Shown piece by piece: positions 8,502-16,923 of a DNA stretch of 63,915 nt. Under the pieces are notes generated by a model that was not told where the DNA came from, did not search any database, and was given only the letters and a program-made list of their open reading frames with translations. The translations under genes and the position numbers were made by a program. The stretch is from positions 1 through 63,915 of the forward strand of contig JBFFNE010000006.1 of NCBI GenBank assembly GCA_041563315.1. The letters run 5' to 3'. How positions within the stretch are numbered: the stretch's first letter is position 1; every line of letters begins with the position of its first letter. This DNA is from JBFEYJ01 sp041563315. GTDB taxonomy: Bacteria > Pseudomonadota > Gammaproteobacteria > Thiohalomonadales > Thiohalomonadaceae.

Positions 8502-8681
8502 GTGACAATTGGTGAGCTAATCAGGCAGGACTCTTTGCCACTATCAAAAATCCTCAGGATCGATGTTTTTTATATCCGAAAGACTGAACCTGGTTATAAC
8601 AAGCTTTATGTGGCTAGACGTGATACGGCAGTAATGCAGAACAAGGTCACGCCGATCCCGCTGAGAGGCTTTATCACCTAA
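8502..8681 (+). CDS. possible small protein or gene remnant (59 aa)
   Basis: The frame starts GTG-ACA-ATT-GGT and ends GFIT-stop. It contains a coding-like stretch, IDVFYIRKTEPGYNKLYVAR. There is no clear ribosome-binding site and the base composition is more AT-rich than neighbouring genes. It could be a real short gene, the tail of a decayed gene, or chance. The family is not recognised. Confidence 0.25.
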   Translation: MTIGELIRQDSLPLSKILRIDVFYIRKTEPGYNKLYVARRDTAVMQNKVTPIPLRGFIT

Positions 8682-8807
8682 TCAGTTTGCACAATTAATG
8701 CTGCACCAGCGAGATTAGCATTTAAGTGAGGTGATAACTGCAGCAGTCGTTGGTAAGGGGAACGTAGGTGGCGGCACATCACCGTAGTGATACTGCAGAT
8801 AAATGAT

Positions 8808-8834
8808 AAAAAAACGGGCCCGTTAGCGGGCCCG
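8808..8834 (-). terminator. intrinsic terminator of the 8872-9375 gene
   Basis: Read on the minus strand, CGGGCCCG and its complement enclose a 4-base loop and are followed by a run of seven T. It lies about 40 bases after the stop of the exported protein gene. Confidence 0.85.
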
Positions 8835-8871
8835 AAATAAGGGGGGGGAAGTTGAGGGGAACTTGCTGTAA

Positions 8872-9375
8872 TTAGAGGGTTAGCCTAGCCAGTTTGTGCG
8901 CGTCGGGCCGCTTCAGGGAGAGTCCGTTTGAGCTCACTTCAAACTTCTTCACTTCGACTTGGCCATGTAACGTCATGTTGCCGGCAATGTTCGTCGGTAG
9001 TGGCTGCTGTGTCATCCCCGCCTTGTCGAGGGTGAGCGAGTTGTCGCCAAGCTGCAGCTGAAGCTCACTGTAGTAGCCTTTCTTTTCAACACGTGACGGA
9101 TTGATCAGTGTGTGAGCCTGAGCCAACTTATCCAGTCGAACCAGTGCACCTTTGTCGTCATTGAACAGGACATGGGTGTTACCGTCACTGTCATGGCCTT
9201 CAATGCGCTTGACCCATACGAATTTTTCGCCGTTTGAAATTTGCATGTCACCGTTACGGTAGTCGGGTGAGATGGCTGCCTCCAGTTCGGATGGTACACG
9301 GTTTTCGGCCAGTGCCACATGGGTAAAGCCAAATAGCAGGGCGGTAATGGTTGAGTATTTAATAACGTTTTTCAT
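8872..9375 (-). CDS. exported protein of unknown function
   Basis: A 167-residue protein with a clear signal peptide (MKNVIKYSTITALLFGFTHVALA, cleavage before ENRVP). The mature part is rich in beta strands and charged turns, with no Cys and no membrane segment, so it is probably periplasmic. The start at 9375 has AAGGAG in front; an upstream in-frame ATG at 9423 does not. It is a single-gene unit with its own terminator. A 9-bp inverted repeat lies upstream at 9439-9471. I do not recognise the family. Confidence 0.7.
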   Translation of the reverse strand: MKNVIKYSTITALLFGFTHVALAENRVPSELEAAISPDYRNGDMQISNGEKFVWVKRIEGHDSDGNTHVLFNDDKGALVRLDKLAQAHTLINPSRVEKKGYYSELQLQLGDNSLTLDKAGMTQQPLPTNIAGNMTLHGQVEVKKFEVSSNGLSLKRPDAHKLARLTL

Positions 9376-9750
9376 GGGGGGCTCCTTGTTCTTTCTGTTA
9401 TTACGTAGGTGTTTATTTGACACATGCTCAGTCTAGCGTCTGCAGTGCGAAATTCCGTTAACCACTGCAGAAAACAAATAGAACTGGTAGGCACTTTTTG
9501 AACAAAGCACGGATTTTTCTTAAGGAAACTTTAAGAAATTGAAAGTGAAGCCATGGCTCGAAATTTCTTTGTAAGAACGTTCACAAAATCCATGTGCAGG
9601 ATTTCAATCGGTGAGGTAGTTGCTGGTCAAGGCGTACCGAAGTTCCTGTGACGGATACCCAGGGATACCTTGGGCAATCAAACAATGCGCAATACCCATT
9701 GAGGAAGTAAACTGTGTGTTTCCTGGTTAAATCTTACAGAGATCCCGAAC
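9376..9750. other. 375-bp intergenic region between divergent genes
   Basis: No gene is seen. It holds the upstream regions of the exported-protein gene (minus) and the antiporter gene (plus). Visible structure is limited to the inverted repeat at 9439-9471 and an AT-rich stretch around 9510-9560 with the smaller palindromic sequence CTTAAGGAAACTTTAAG. Confidence 0.5.
9439..9471. repeat. 9-bp inverted repeat
   Basis: TCTGCAGTG and CACTGCAGA are perfect complements separated by 15 bases. They lie 63 bases upstream of the exported-protein start codon at 9375. They could be an operator or a 5'-leader hairpin; no T-tract follows, so it is not an intrinsic terminator. Confidence 0.4.
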
Positions 9751-11445
9751 ATGCTTAATGACGGCTTGGTCCAGACCGTAATCCTGCTCGGTTCCGCAGT
9801 ATTGATCGTTCCTGTGTTTCAGTTCTTGCGCCTGGGAAGTGTGCTTGGTTTTCTGGCAGCAGGAATGTTTATCGGACCGGGAGGGCTGGGACTGATCACC
9901 GACGTCGAACAGGTCAGCGGCCTGGCAGAGTTGGGGGTAGTCTTCCTGCTGTTCATCATTGGCATTGAGCTTAAACCGGCCCGTTTGTGGCTGATGCGTC
10001 GCCAGGTGTTTGGCATGGGCAGTGTGCAGGTGATGGTGACTGGCCTGGTGCTGACTATTGCCCTCGTGATGTCGGGGCTGCAACCTCCCGTGGCTGTCTT
10101 GCTAGGCCTGGGCCTGGCACTCTCCTCGACGGCTTTTGTGCTGCAAATCCTCACCGAGCGTCAGGAGCTCGGAACCGGGCATGGGCGTGCCGCCTTTGCC
10201 ATTTTGCTGTTGCAGGATCTGGCTGTGGTCCCACTTCTGGCGATGGTGCCGATGCTGGCCAATCCGGAGAGTTCACTCGGGGGGGATCTGGGGCTGGCGT
10301 TGGTCGAGTCGCTCGGCAGCGTGGTGCTGGTGATCCTGATCGGTCGTTATCTTCTGCGTCCCGCCTTACATCAGGTCGCTCTGCACGGAACGCAGGAGAT
10401 CTTTCTTGCTACCGGGCTGCTGCTGGTGCTGGGTACGGCAGTGCTTATTGAGCATGCCGGCATGTCGATGGCCATGGGGGCCTTTCTGGCAGGCCTGCTG
10501 ATTGCCGACTCGGAGTTTCGGCACCAAATCATGGCCGATATCCTGCCGTTTCGCGCCATTTTGCTGGGCCTTTTTTTCATGAGTGTCGGGATGATGGTCG
10601 ACCTCGGTGTGATGATCGATTCTCCCGGGCGAATTCTTCTGCTACTACTGGCGCTGATTGCCATCAAGGCGGCTGTGCTTTGGGGGGTGGCACGGCTGTT
10701 CGGTGCCTCACCGTTAGCCGCGCGTAGGGTGGCCCTGCTGTTGGCACAAAGCGGCGAGTTCGGTTTTGTTCTGTTTGGTGCAGCGCTGTATGCCGGGCTC
10801 TTTGATGCCCGGCTCTACCAGGAGGCGATCCTGGTCGTGGCGCTGAGTATGGTTGTTACACCTTTGCTTGCTGCCCGTTTTCCCCAACGCAAAGACGCCG
10901 ACATTATTAGTGAGATTGAGGAGGTTGACTCATCACTGCGAACCGTCGAACTGGACGATAATCCAAAGGTGATCATCGCGGGTTTCGGCCGTATGGGGCA
11001 GCGTATCGCTAATCTGATGCGCGATGCTGGTATTTCCTATGTCGCCATTGAGATGCGTCCCAAACTGGTCGAACAGGGCAGGGACAAAGGCTTTGCCGTT
11101 TTTTACGGCAATGCGAGGCAGTCGGAGGTGCTGGAGAGTGCCGGTGTGTCTGATGCGGCTCTTGTGGTGGTCGCTGTCGATAACCCGGACGTGGTCGAGG
11201 CGTTGGTCATTGATATTAGGCGCCTTCACCCGCAGCTACCGATTTTTGCCAGGGGCCATAGTCATTCGCGATGTCTGCAATTGCTGGCCAAAGGCGCCAC
11301 CGGCGTCGCCTCAGAGAACCTTGAAGCGAGTCTGCAATTGGCGCGATTTGCGCTCAGAGCCGCAGGGGTAGAGGAGATGCAGGGCGAGATCTTGCTGGAG
11401 GAGTATCGTACCCACTACTACCGCGCACTGAGTCCTTTTGAATAG
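9751..11445 (+). CDS. CPA2-family cation:proton antiporter with RCK domain (KefB/KefC/YbaL type)
   Basis: A 564-residue inner-membrane protein. About residues 1-380 form twelve or so hydrophobic spans with the Na+/H+-exchanger pattern (GSVLGFLAAGMFIGPGGLGL; LLLQDLAVVPLLA; LLAQSGEFGFVLFG). Residues about 405-520 form a TrkA-N nucleotide-binding domain with the motif VIIAGFGRMGQRIANLM, which gates activity in response to NAD(H) or related ligands. Such proteins export K+ or Na+ in exchange for H+. It lacks the partner gene kefF/kefG and the C-terminal Kef-specific motif cannot be verified here, so K+ specificity is inferred. Confidence 0.9.
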   Translation: MLNDGLVQTVILLGSAVLIVPVFQFLRLGSVLGFLAAGMFIGPGGLGLITDVEQVSGLAELGVVFLLFIIGIELKPARLWLMRRQVFGMGSVQVMVTGLVLTIALVMSGLQPPVAVLLGLGLALSSTAFVLQILTERQELGTGHGRAAFAILLLQDLAVVPLLAMVPMLANPESSLGGDLGLALVESLGSVVLVILIGRYLLRPALHQVALHGTQEIFLATGLLLVLGTAVLIEHAGMSMAMGAFLAGLLIADSEFRHQIMADILPFRAILLGLFFMSVGMMVDLGVMIDSPGRILLLLLALIAIKAAVLWGVARLFGASPLAARRVALLLAQSGEFGFVLFGAALYAGLFDARLYQEAILVVALSMVVTPLLAARFPQRKDADIISEIEEVDSSLRTVELDDNPKVIIAGFGRMGQRIANLMRDAGISYVAIEMRPKLVEQGRDKGFAVFYGNARQSEVLESAGVSDAALVVVAVDNPDVVEALVIDIRRLHPQLPIFARGHSHSRCLQLLAKGATGVASENLEASLQLARFALRAAGVEEMQGEILLEEYRTHYYRALSPFE

Positions 11446-11561
11446 CGTGTGGCAAGTGTCGGCGGCGATATGCCTGAGGTACCACCCATATCGGGGGCAG
11501 GGTGCCGCTCATCAAAGGTGACAGAATTGCTGAGCCTTGAGTGGTTGAGAGCAATCTTGCT

Positions 11562-11593
11562 CGACTTGCGACTTGCGACTTGCGACTTGCGAC
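11562..11593. repeat. tandem heptamer repeat, 4 copies of CGACTTG
   Basis: Four perfect copies of CGACTTG followed by a partial fifth (CGAC) lie between the antiporter and thiopurine methyltransferase genes. The same heptamer occurs in the hairpin at 41769-41824, so it belongs to a dispersed family in this genome. Confidence 0.85.
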
Positions 11594-11648
11594 ACCATAT
11601 CTCAAGCACCTTTGAGTTAGACACCCTGAGTACAGGAGGAGACCCTCT

Positions 11649-12287
11649 GTGAAACACGAGTTTTGGCTGGAGCGCTGGGAGCAGGACCAGATTGGTTTTC
11701 ATCAGGCGGAGATCAATCGCTACCTGAGTACGCACTGGGCTGAACTGGGCCTGCCACCAGGCGACAGTGTGTTTGTGCCACTGTGCGGCAAGAGTCTGGA
11801 TATGCTCTGGTTGCATGAGCAGGGGCACCCTGTCTTGGGTAACGAACTGAGCATCAAGGCGGTCGAGGCCTTTTTTAGCGAGAATAATCTCCCTTCGACG
11901 GTTACTGAGGAGTCTTGTTTTACCCGTTACGCCACGGAAGGGCTGCAAATTCTCGCCGGCGACTTTTTTGCCCTGACACCGGCTGATTTGGGCGAGATAC
12001 GGGCTGTGTATGACCGTGCCTCGCTGATCGCCTTGCCATCGCCGATGCGTCAGGCGTACGCGCGACATATGTCCTCATTGCTCCCGGTCGGTGCCCATAT
12101 CCTGCTGGTGACCATGGAATACCCGCCAGAGGCACTGGAGGGACCGCCGTTCTCTGTTACCGACGAGGAGGTCCATGCGCTCTATGACGATGATTTTATG
12201 GTAGAGCTCAAGGCTAATTGGGAGGGGGCGGAGGGGCCTCGCGGCATCAAGATCACTGAGCGTGTCTATACCCTGACGCGACGCTGA
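11649..12287 (+). CDS. tpm: thiopurine S-methyltransferase
   Basis: 212 residues starting KHEFWLERWEQDQIGFHQ, the diagnostic N-terminus of bacterial TPMT. The SAM-binding region reads VFVPLCGKSLDMLWLHEQGH and is followed by GNELS. It methylates thiopurines; in bacteria the family is linked to detoxification of selenium and tellurium oxyanions by methylation. Translation starts with GTG after a strong AGGAGGAG site. It is probably transcribed alone, since 200 bases separate it from the next gene. Its only oddity is the heptamer repeat in its leader. Confidence 0.95.
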   Translation: MKHEFWLERWEQDQIGFHQAEINRYLSTHWAELGLPPGDSVFVPLCGKSLDMLWLHEQGHPVLGNELSIKAVEAFFSENNLPSTVTEESCFTRYATEGLQILAGDFFALTPADLGEIRAVYDRASLIALPSPMRQAYARHMSSLLPVGAHILLVTMEYPPEALEGPPFSVTDEEVHALYDDDFMVELKANWEGAEGPRGIKITERVYTLTRR

Positions 12288-12496
12288 GTGGTGTGGTAGG
12301 TGGCCAGACTCTGTCCCGGACAAGACCTTTGCGGGGCGCTTGAATGATGATGGCGTACGGGAACCGCTTTTCAGGTTTCTGACAGACTCCACAGATAAAA
12401 ACCGAGTGGAGTGCTAAGAATAACAAAATAATACCGTGCAGGAAGGAGTAGCTGGATGTCCGGAGTGATAGCATTGGGAAAGTCGACAGGGGTGTT

Positions 12497-13441
12497 GTGC
12501 CTGTGCAGCTGAGTGCAGAGGCGCTGGCCATGTTGCCGCTGTTTCAGGGTGAGATCCCGGATGCGCTCGAATGGCTGCAGGGGGCAACCGAGCTGCAGGA
12601 ACTGCAGGCCGGTGAGGTGTTACTCAGGCCGGGTCAACTTAATGACACACTTTATATCCTTCTACACGGTTCTCTTATGCGGGAAGGGCGGACGGTGAGT
12701 GGCACGATCCAGCCCGGGGAGTGCATCGGCGAGTTGTCTATACTGGATGAGAAACCGACCGTGAACTATGTCATTGCCGATGAGGCGAGCACGTTGCTCG
12801 TGATCGGGCGCGATGTATTCTGGCGCCTGATCAGCTCCTCCTACTCGGTCTCCAGAAACCTGCTCTACCTGCTCTCTTCACGTCTGCGTAATGACATCAA
12901 TATGCTCGACAAATCGCTGCTGGTGCAACGCCAGCTCGAGCAAAAGGTCTTGATTGATCCCCTGACGGGTTTGTCCAACCGTTTCTGGCTGGAACAGATG
13001 GCCGGTCGGCTGGTTGAGCGGGCCCAGATCGCAAATACTCCACTGGGGTTGATCCTGATGGATGTGGATCACTTCAAGGATTACAACGATAACCATGGCC
13101 ACCTGGCCGGTGATGAGGCGTTGCGCGTGCTTGGGGCGACGTTGAACCGTTCACTGCGTGCGGAGGATTTTGCCGTGCGCTTTGGTGGTGAGGAGTTTGT
13201 GGTGATCCTGCAGCAGGTCGCGGATGAGGATGTGATGGGGGCGGCCGAGCGCTTACGCCAGATGGTTTCCGCAGCATCGATAGACGGATTCGGTGGCCAG
13301 CCCCTGCCGCCGGTGACCGCTTCCTTCGGTGTCGCCTTGCTCCAGCCAGGCCAGAGCTTTGCGATGCTGCTTGCGCAAGCTGACAAAGCGCTTTACCGGG
13401 CAAAAGCGCTAGGGCGGAACCGGGTCGTGAAGTCGCGCTGA
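12497..13441 (+). CDS. diguanylate cyclase with N-terminal cyclic-nucleotide-binding-type domain
   Basis: 314 residues. Residues about 15-120 form a cNMP-binding/Crp-type effector fold (LQAGEVLLRPGQLNDTLYIL, GECIGELSILDEKP). Residues about 150-310 form a GGDEF domain with the active-site signature GGEEF near 235 and an inhibitory RxxD site (RAED) five residues before it. It should make cyclic di-GMP, with feedback inhibition. There is no membrane segment, so it is a cytosolic sensor. The start is a GTG with a weak site. Whether the N-terminal domain binds a nucleotide or another ligand cannot be told. Confidence 0.9.
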   Translation: MPVQLSAEALAMLPLFQGEIPDALEWLQGATELQELQAGEVLLRPGQLNDTLYILLHGSLMREGRTVSGTIQPGECIGELSILDEKPTVNYVIADEASTLLVIGRDVFWRLISSSYSVSRNLLYLLSSRLRNDINMLDKSLLVQRQLEQKVLIDPLTGLSNRFWLEQMAGRLVERAQIANTPLGLILMDVDHFKDYNDNHGHLAGDEALRVLGATLNRSLRAEDFAVRFGGEEFVVILQQVADEDVMGAAERLRQMVSAASIDGFGGQPLPPVTASFGVALLQPGQSFAMLLAQADKALYRAKALGRNRVVKSR

Positions 13442-13574
13442 TTTTGCTCGCGGTAACACCGCGAATATAACCCGGCTTTGAAGATTGATGTGACCAACAG
13501 CATGTGAGCGGTCGGGTGTGGCAAGGTATTCCATGCTGCTAAGATTGCGGTAGTCAGATTAAGGGTAGGCAACC

Positions 13575-14078
13575 ATGGTAGTTGATACCGATGACACACT
13601 AATCAGGCCTGCAAAGGCGGCGCATGAGCTATTCATGGTCAATCTTGGCACCTTGCTGTTGCTCGGACCGATGGCGATCTTTCTCGGTATTGGCCGGATG
13701 GGGATTGTTCTGCCTATTTTGGTGTCACTGCTGTTTATTCTTTACACTTGGATTCGGAGCCTGTCTTTGGCCCGAAGCGGCCCCTGGTTCGTACATGTGC
13801 ATTGGCGTCTGGCGTTGCGCAATTACCGGCTGCTGGCTATCGGCTTTGCCATGACCTTGCTCTTTCTGCTGATTAGCTGGACCCTGGAGCGTTCGCTCGA
13901 TCCCCATAGCCCGACACACTTTCTTGCCGTTGCACTGACGCGCATTGGGGTGATGCCCACCATCATTATGATCTTTGCCTGTTTTGTCATTGAAAACGGC
14001 GCCCTCAACCAGGTGCTTCGGCATGAGGTACCGGATCGACTGGCTAATACCTATCCGCCGCCGCCCGGTGTGAGGTAG
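13575..14078 (+). CDS. four-span membrane protein of unknown function
   Basis: 167 residues with about four hydrophobic segments: near 20-40 (LFMVNLGTLLLLGPMAIFLG), 41-60, 88-108 (LLAIGFAMTLLFLLISWTL) and 125-145. A cytoplasmic-looking amphipathic loop (HVHWRLALRNYRL) lies between the pairs. The gene lies between the diguanylate cyclase and a convergent exported-protein gene, with a preceding promoter-like gap of 130 bases. I do not recognise the family. Confidence 0.65.
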   Translation: MVVDTDDTLIRPAKAAHELFMVNLGTLLLLGPMAIFLGIGRMGIVLPILVSLLFILYTWIRSLSLARSGPWFVHVHWRLALRNYRLLAIGFAMTLLFLLISWTLERSLDPHSPTHFLAVALTRIGVMPTIIMIFACFVIENGALNQVLRHEVPDRLANTYPPPPGVR

Positions 14079-14092
14079 AAAGCCGACGGGAA

Positions 14093-14572
14093 TCACTCTT
14101 TAAGTGAGCCATCGTAGGAGGGCTCCTCAAGCATACGCATGGGAGTGGCCTGGCCGTCTCTTACCATGATCATCCCGCGCACCCGCAAACGTGTCGGTTT
14201 ATTATCATCTGTGAAGCGTTGTTGTGTGCGCGCACCGTCAGTCTGAATAACTTCGTACTCATCGGCGAGTTGCGCGAACAGGGTGTGATATGCGCCCTCG
14301 CTGAGCCCTGCTCCATGGACTTGATATCCGACCCGGCCCAGAGCATCCAGTGTGGTGATAAAACCGCCAGGGTCACTGAAGAGACGGTATTCCTCAAGAT
14401 CGGGACCGATACTCTCCAGTGCCAACACTCGTACAAGCGTGGTCGGCCTGGCTGCTGCGCCCCTGCCAAGCGGTTCTGGAAACCACGTAGAGGTCGTTAA
14501 GCTATCGCTATATGCCGGCAAGGTGAGGGAGGTGAGTGGAAAGATGGCTAGAAAAAGCGTTAAACGCCTCAT
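14093..14572 (-). CDS. exported protein of unknown function (159 aa)
   Basis: The first 23 residues (MRRLTLFLAIFPLTSLTLPAYS) form a signal peptide. The mature protein has mixed helix/strand predicted pattern, no Cys and no membrane span, and an acidic C-terminus (EEPSYDGSLKE). It is convergent with the preceding gene, with 14 bases between stops. Its start is 75 bases downstream of the persulfide dioxygenase stop, so the two may be co-transcribed. The family is not recognised. Confidence 0.6.
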   Translation of the reverse strand: MRRLTLFLAIFPLTSLTLPAYSDSLTTSTWFPEPLGRGAAARPTTLVRVLALESIGPDLEEYRLFSDPGGFITTLDALGRVGYQVHGAGLSEGAYHTLFAQLADEYEVIQTDGARTQQRFTDDNKPTRLRVRGMIMVRDGQATPMRMLEEPSYDGSLKE

Positions 14573-14647
14573 GTAAGTGAGCGCCAGAGGTAGTGAATCG
14601 AACCGGGATGATAACGGGCAGGGCTTAAGTGAATATGAATGGTGAGA

Positions 14648-15400
14648 TTAACCCTGATCATGCTTGCACAGGGGTTTGCGGTACTCCTCGGGGATGGTCT
14701 CCGGGCAGATTCCGCACCTTTGGTTACCGGGAACGGCAAAATCGATCTTGCGAGGATAGGGTAGATCCATATTCTCCATAATGGCTACGAACTCCTCCTC
14801 CGGTTTGCCCTGACCGAGGCGCGGATTGCGTGACTTCTCCTGGGCGATAGTGGAGATGAAGCGCCCCTCGTAATCATGGCAGGGATAGACCAGGGTCTCC
14901 TCCGGGAGGGTAAAGAATTTCTCGTGAATGCTGTGGTAGAGAGCGCGAGCGTCGCCCGATTGAAAGTCGGTGCGGCCACAGGCGTCGATGAGCAGGGCAT
15001 CGCCGCTAAACAGCATCTTCTGTGTGCCGTTGTCGATGAGGTAGGCGTGATGGTGGTCGGTGTGCCCCGGTGTGAATAGCGGTTGTAATGAGAGATTGCC
15101 GATGCGAAAGCTCTCTCCCTCGCGCAAGCCGATATCCACGCATACCGCCTCGACCATCGCCGGATAGGCAATGCGGCTGTCACTGAGTTCACGCAGGCGC
15201 AATGCACCGGTCAGGTGGTCCGCATGCACATGGGTGTCAATGGTGTAGTTCAGTTTCAGCCCCAACTGTTGCAGCAGCGCCAAATCGCGATCCACGGTAT
15301 CGAGCACCGGATCGATGAGCACGGTTACCCCAGTATCCGGGCAGCTGATGAGATAGGTGTAGGTGCTTGAGTCGGGCTCAAAGAGTTGCTTGAACAGCAT
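14648..15400 (-). CDS. persulfide dioxygenase-like metallo-beta-lactamase-fold protein
   Basis: 250 residues of the ETHE1/Pdo group. Metal ligands are visible in the order THVHADHLTGA (about 57-67), PGHTDHHHAY (about 109-118), SGDALLIDACGRTDF (about 131-145) and CHDYEG (about 174). The GRTDFQ signature is characteristic of ETHE1-type non-haem iron enzymes, which oxidise glutathione persulfide to sulfite. The C-terminus carries an unusual Cys pair and extra tail (QRCGICPETIPEEYRKPLC), possibly a second metal or redox site. This fits a sulfide-exposed organism. It is not fused to rhodanese. Confidence 0.88.
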   Translation of the reverse strand: MLFKQLFEPDSSTYTYLISCPDTGVTVLIDPVLDTVDRDLALLQQLGLKLNYTIDTHVHADHLTGALRLRELSDSRIAYPAMVEAVCVDIGLREGESFRIGNLSLQPLFTPGHTDHHHAYLIDNGTQKMLFSGDALLIDACGRTDFQSGDARALYHSIHEKFFTLPEETLVYPCHDYEGRFISTIAQEKSRNPRLGQGKPEEEFVAIMENMDLPYPRKIDFAVPGNQRCGICPETIPEEYRKPLCKHDQG

Positions 15401-15571
15401 GATCGCTTTACTCCGGGTTTATGGCTCATGGCTTCAGCATAGCCCCCGGGAGTGTAAGTTTGCCAAAGACACTGTTTTTCTCATGGATTCTGAGTGGTAG
15501 TAAAGGACTTGATATGACGTGAAATGGCGCCATTTCAGGAGATTCCTTGCACAACACCTTTGGAGGTAATG

Positions 15572-15793
15572 ATGGAATTCAGTCCCTGTCAGGGCGGCAG
15601 CAACTGCACCGAGGACGGCACGCACTGCAAAGGGTGCGGTCGCCGCCATGAAGAGATCGCCGAGACCCGTGAACTGATCGACGGCCTGGCCCAGTACATC
15701 GTCAAGATGGATTATGAGAATGTTGAGGATTTCCTCCGCTTTGTCGCCATCAAGTCCCTCGGCAAGGCGCATATGCTGAAAGTGGACGGTTAA
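15572..15793 (+). CDS. small four-Cys protein, DUF1289-like
   Basis: A 73-residue protein starting MEFSPCQGGSNC. The motif SPCxxxxxC....CKGCGR..EEIA resembles DUF1289, a small zinc- or iron-sulfur-binding family of unknown function. The GGAGG site with a 5-base spacer fixes the start at 15572 rather than the upstream ATG at 15569. A strong terminator follows. It lies divergent from the persulfide dioxygenase gene, with about 170 bases between, which suits shared regulation in sulfur metabolism, but that is inference. Confidence 0.65.
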   Translation: MEFSPCQGGSNCTEDGTHCKGCGRRHEEIAETRELIDGLAQYIVKMDYENVEDFLRFVAIKSLGKAHMLKVDG

Positions 15794-15820
15794 AGACGTC
15801 TGACATTGCTGCTCAATAAG

Positions 15821-15852
15821 CGCCCGTCGGTTTCGTCGTCGGGCGTTTTTTT
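15821..15852 (+). terminator. intrinsic terminator after the four-Cys protein
   Basis: CGCCCG and CGGGCG form the outer stem around a short loop, followed by a run of seven T. It lies 28 bases after the stop. Confidence 0.85.
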
Positions 15853-16041
15853 CTAGGCGAGGGGTGCACGTAAGAGCCGGTATCCTCCCATGATATGTCT
15901 GCTGCGCCTCCCTTCGTTCATGGCTGGGCTACTTCTGTCGCGTGGCGTACCTGGCCGTCAGAGGTGAATTTCCAACATACACACGCCCACACAACCACCA
16001 TGCACTAGCCTTATTGATACGGAAGTAAGGAGGGCGCGCCA

Positions 16042-16842
16042 ATGCTGTTGCTGATCACGGCACTGATCCAGTCACCGATAGGGATGGCGTTGGTGGCCAG
16101 TTTTGTCGCGGGCATGGCCACCGCACTGGGGTCACTGGCGGTACTGTTTGTCCGCCATCTCTCTCGTACGACCGAGGACATCCTGCTCAGCACCGCTGCC
16201 GGTATTATGCTGGCAGCCTCGTTTTTTTCTCTCATTCTTCCCGGGATTGACCATGGCACGATGGCGTTCGGTGGCAAGGTGGAGGGATTGCTTGTTGTTA
16301 TCGCCGGGATCACCCTGGGCGCATTATTTCTCTGGCTGTTGCAGCATCTGGTTCCACATGAGCACTTGCACATTGGGCGAGAGGGGCCGGAGGCGGCACG
16401 GATCAAGCGGATTTGGTTGTTTGTGTTTGCTATCACACTGCACAACCTGCCTGAGGGTATCGCCGTTGGTGTAGGGATGATGCAGGAGAACACCACGGCG
16501 GGCATGACCCTGGCGCTGGGGATCGGGTTACAGAACATCCCCGAGGGGATGGCCGTGTCGGTGGCGCTACTGAGCGTGGGTTATCGACGCAGCACCGCTA
16601 TTTGGGTGGGGGTGGTCAGTGGTCTGGTTGAACCCGTTGGCGGACTGCTCGGGGGGCTGGCGGTGTGGCTTGTCGAACCACTGCTGTCGCTGTTTCTCGG
16701 GATGGCGGCCGGGGCGATGATGTTCGTCATTTCTGATGAGATCATTCCCGAAACCCATCGTCGGAGCGCGCACAGTCATATCACCTTCGCCCTGTTGGCG
16801 GGGTTCTCACTGATGATGTTTCTCGATGTGGTGTTTGCCTGA
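16042..16842 (+). CDS. ZIP family metal transporter (ZupT-type)
   Basis: 266 residues with eight hydrophobic spans. The ZIP signatures are HNLPEGIAVGVG (about 134-145) and QNIPEGMAVSVALL (about 164-177), each supplying His/Asn/Pro-Glu metal ligands in TM4 and TM5. A short His loop (HEHLHIG) precedes TM4. It likely imports Zn2+ and possibly Fe2+ or Mn2+ into the cytoplasm. The ribosome-binding site is AAGGAGGG. It is a single-gene unit. The 5'-flank has no obvious Zur palindrome. Confidence 0.93.
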   Translation: MLLLITALIQSPIGMALVASFVAGMATALGSLAVLFVRHLSRTTEDILLSTAAGIMLAASFFSLILPGIDHGTMAFGGKVEGLLVVIAGITLGALFLWLLQHLVPHEHLHIGREGPEAARIKRIWLFVFAITLHNLPEGIAVGVGMMQENTTAGMTLALGIGLQNIPEGMAVSVALLSVGYRRSTAIWVGVVSGLVEPVGGLLGGLAVWLVEPLLSLFLGMAAGAMMFVISDEIIPETHRRSAHSHITFALLAGFSLMMFLDVVFA

Positions 16843-16923
16843 GTGATTTTCTGTGGCAATGTAGTGGGAGCCTTAGCTCCGATACTCCAAGAAGTGGCGT
16901 CAGGCTGCTTGCGTTGTGTTGGT

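Larger units (their letters stand above)
8345..8871. other. 527-bp gap with one weak 59-codon reading frame
   Basis: No recognisable gene, RNA or mobile element. One open frame (8502-8681, GTG start) has a plausible amino-acid pattern and is listed separately. The right end holds an intrinsic terminator for the minus-strand gene beyond. Confidence 0.6.
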
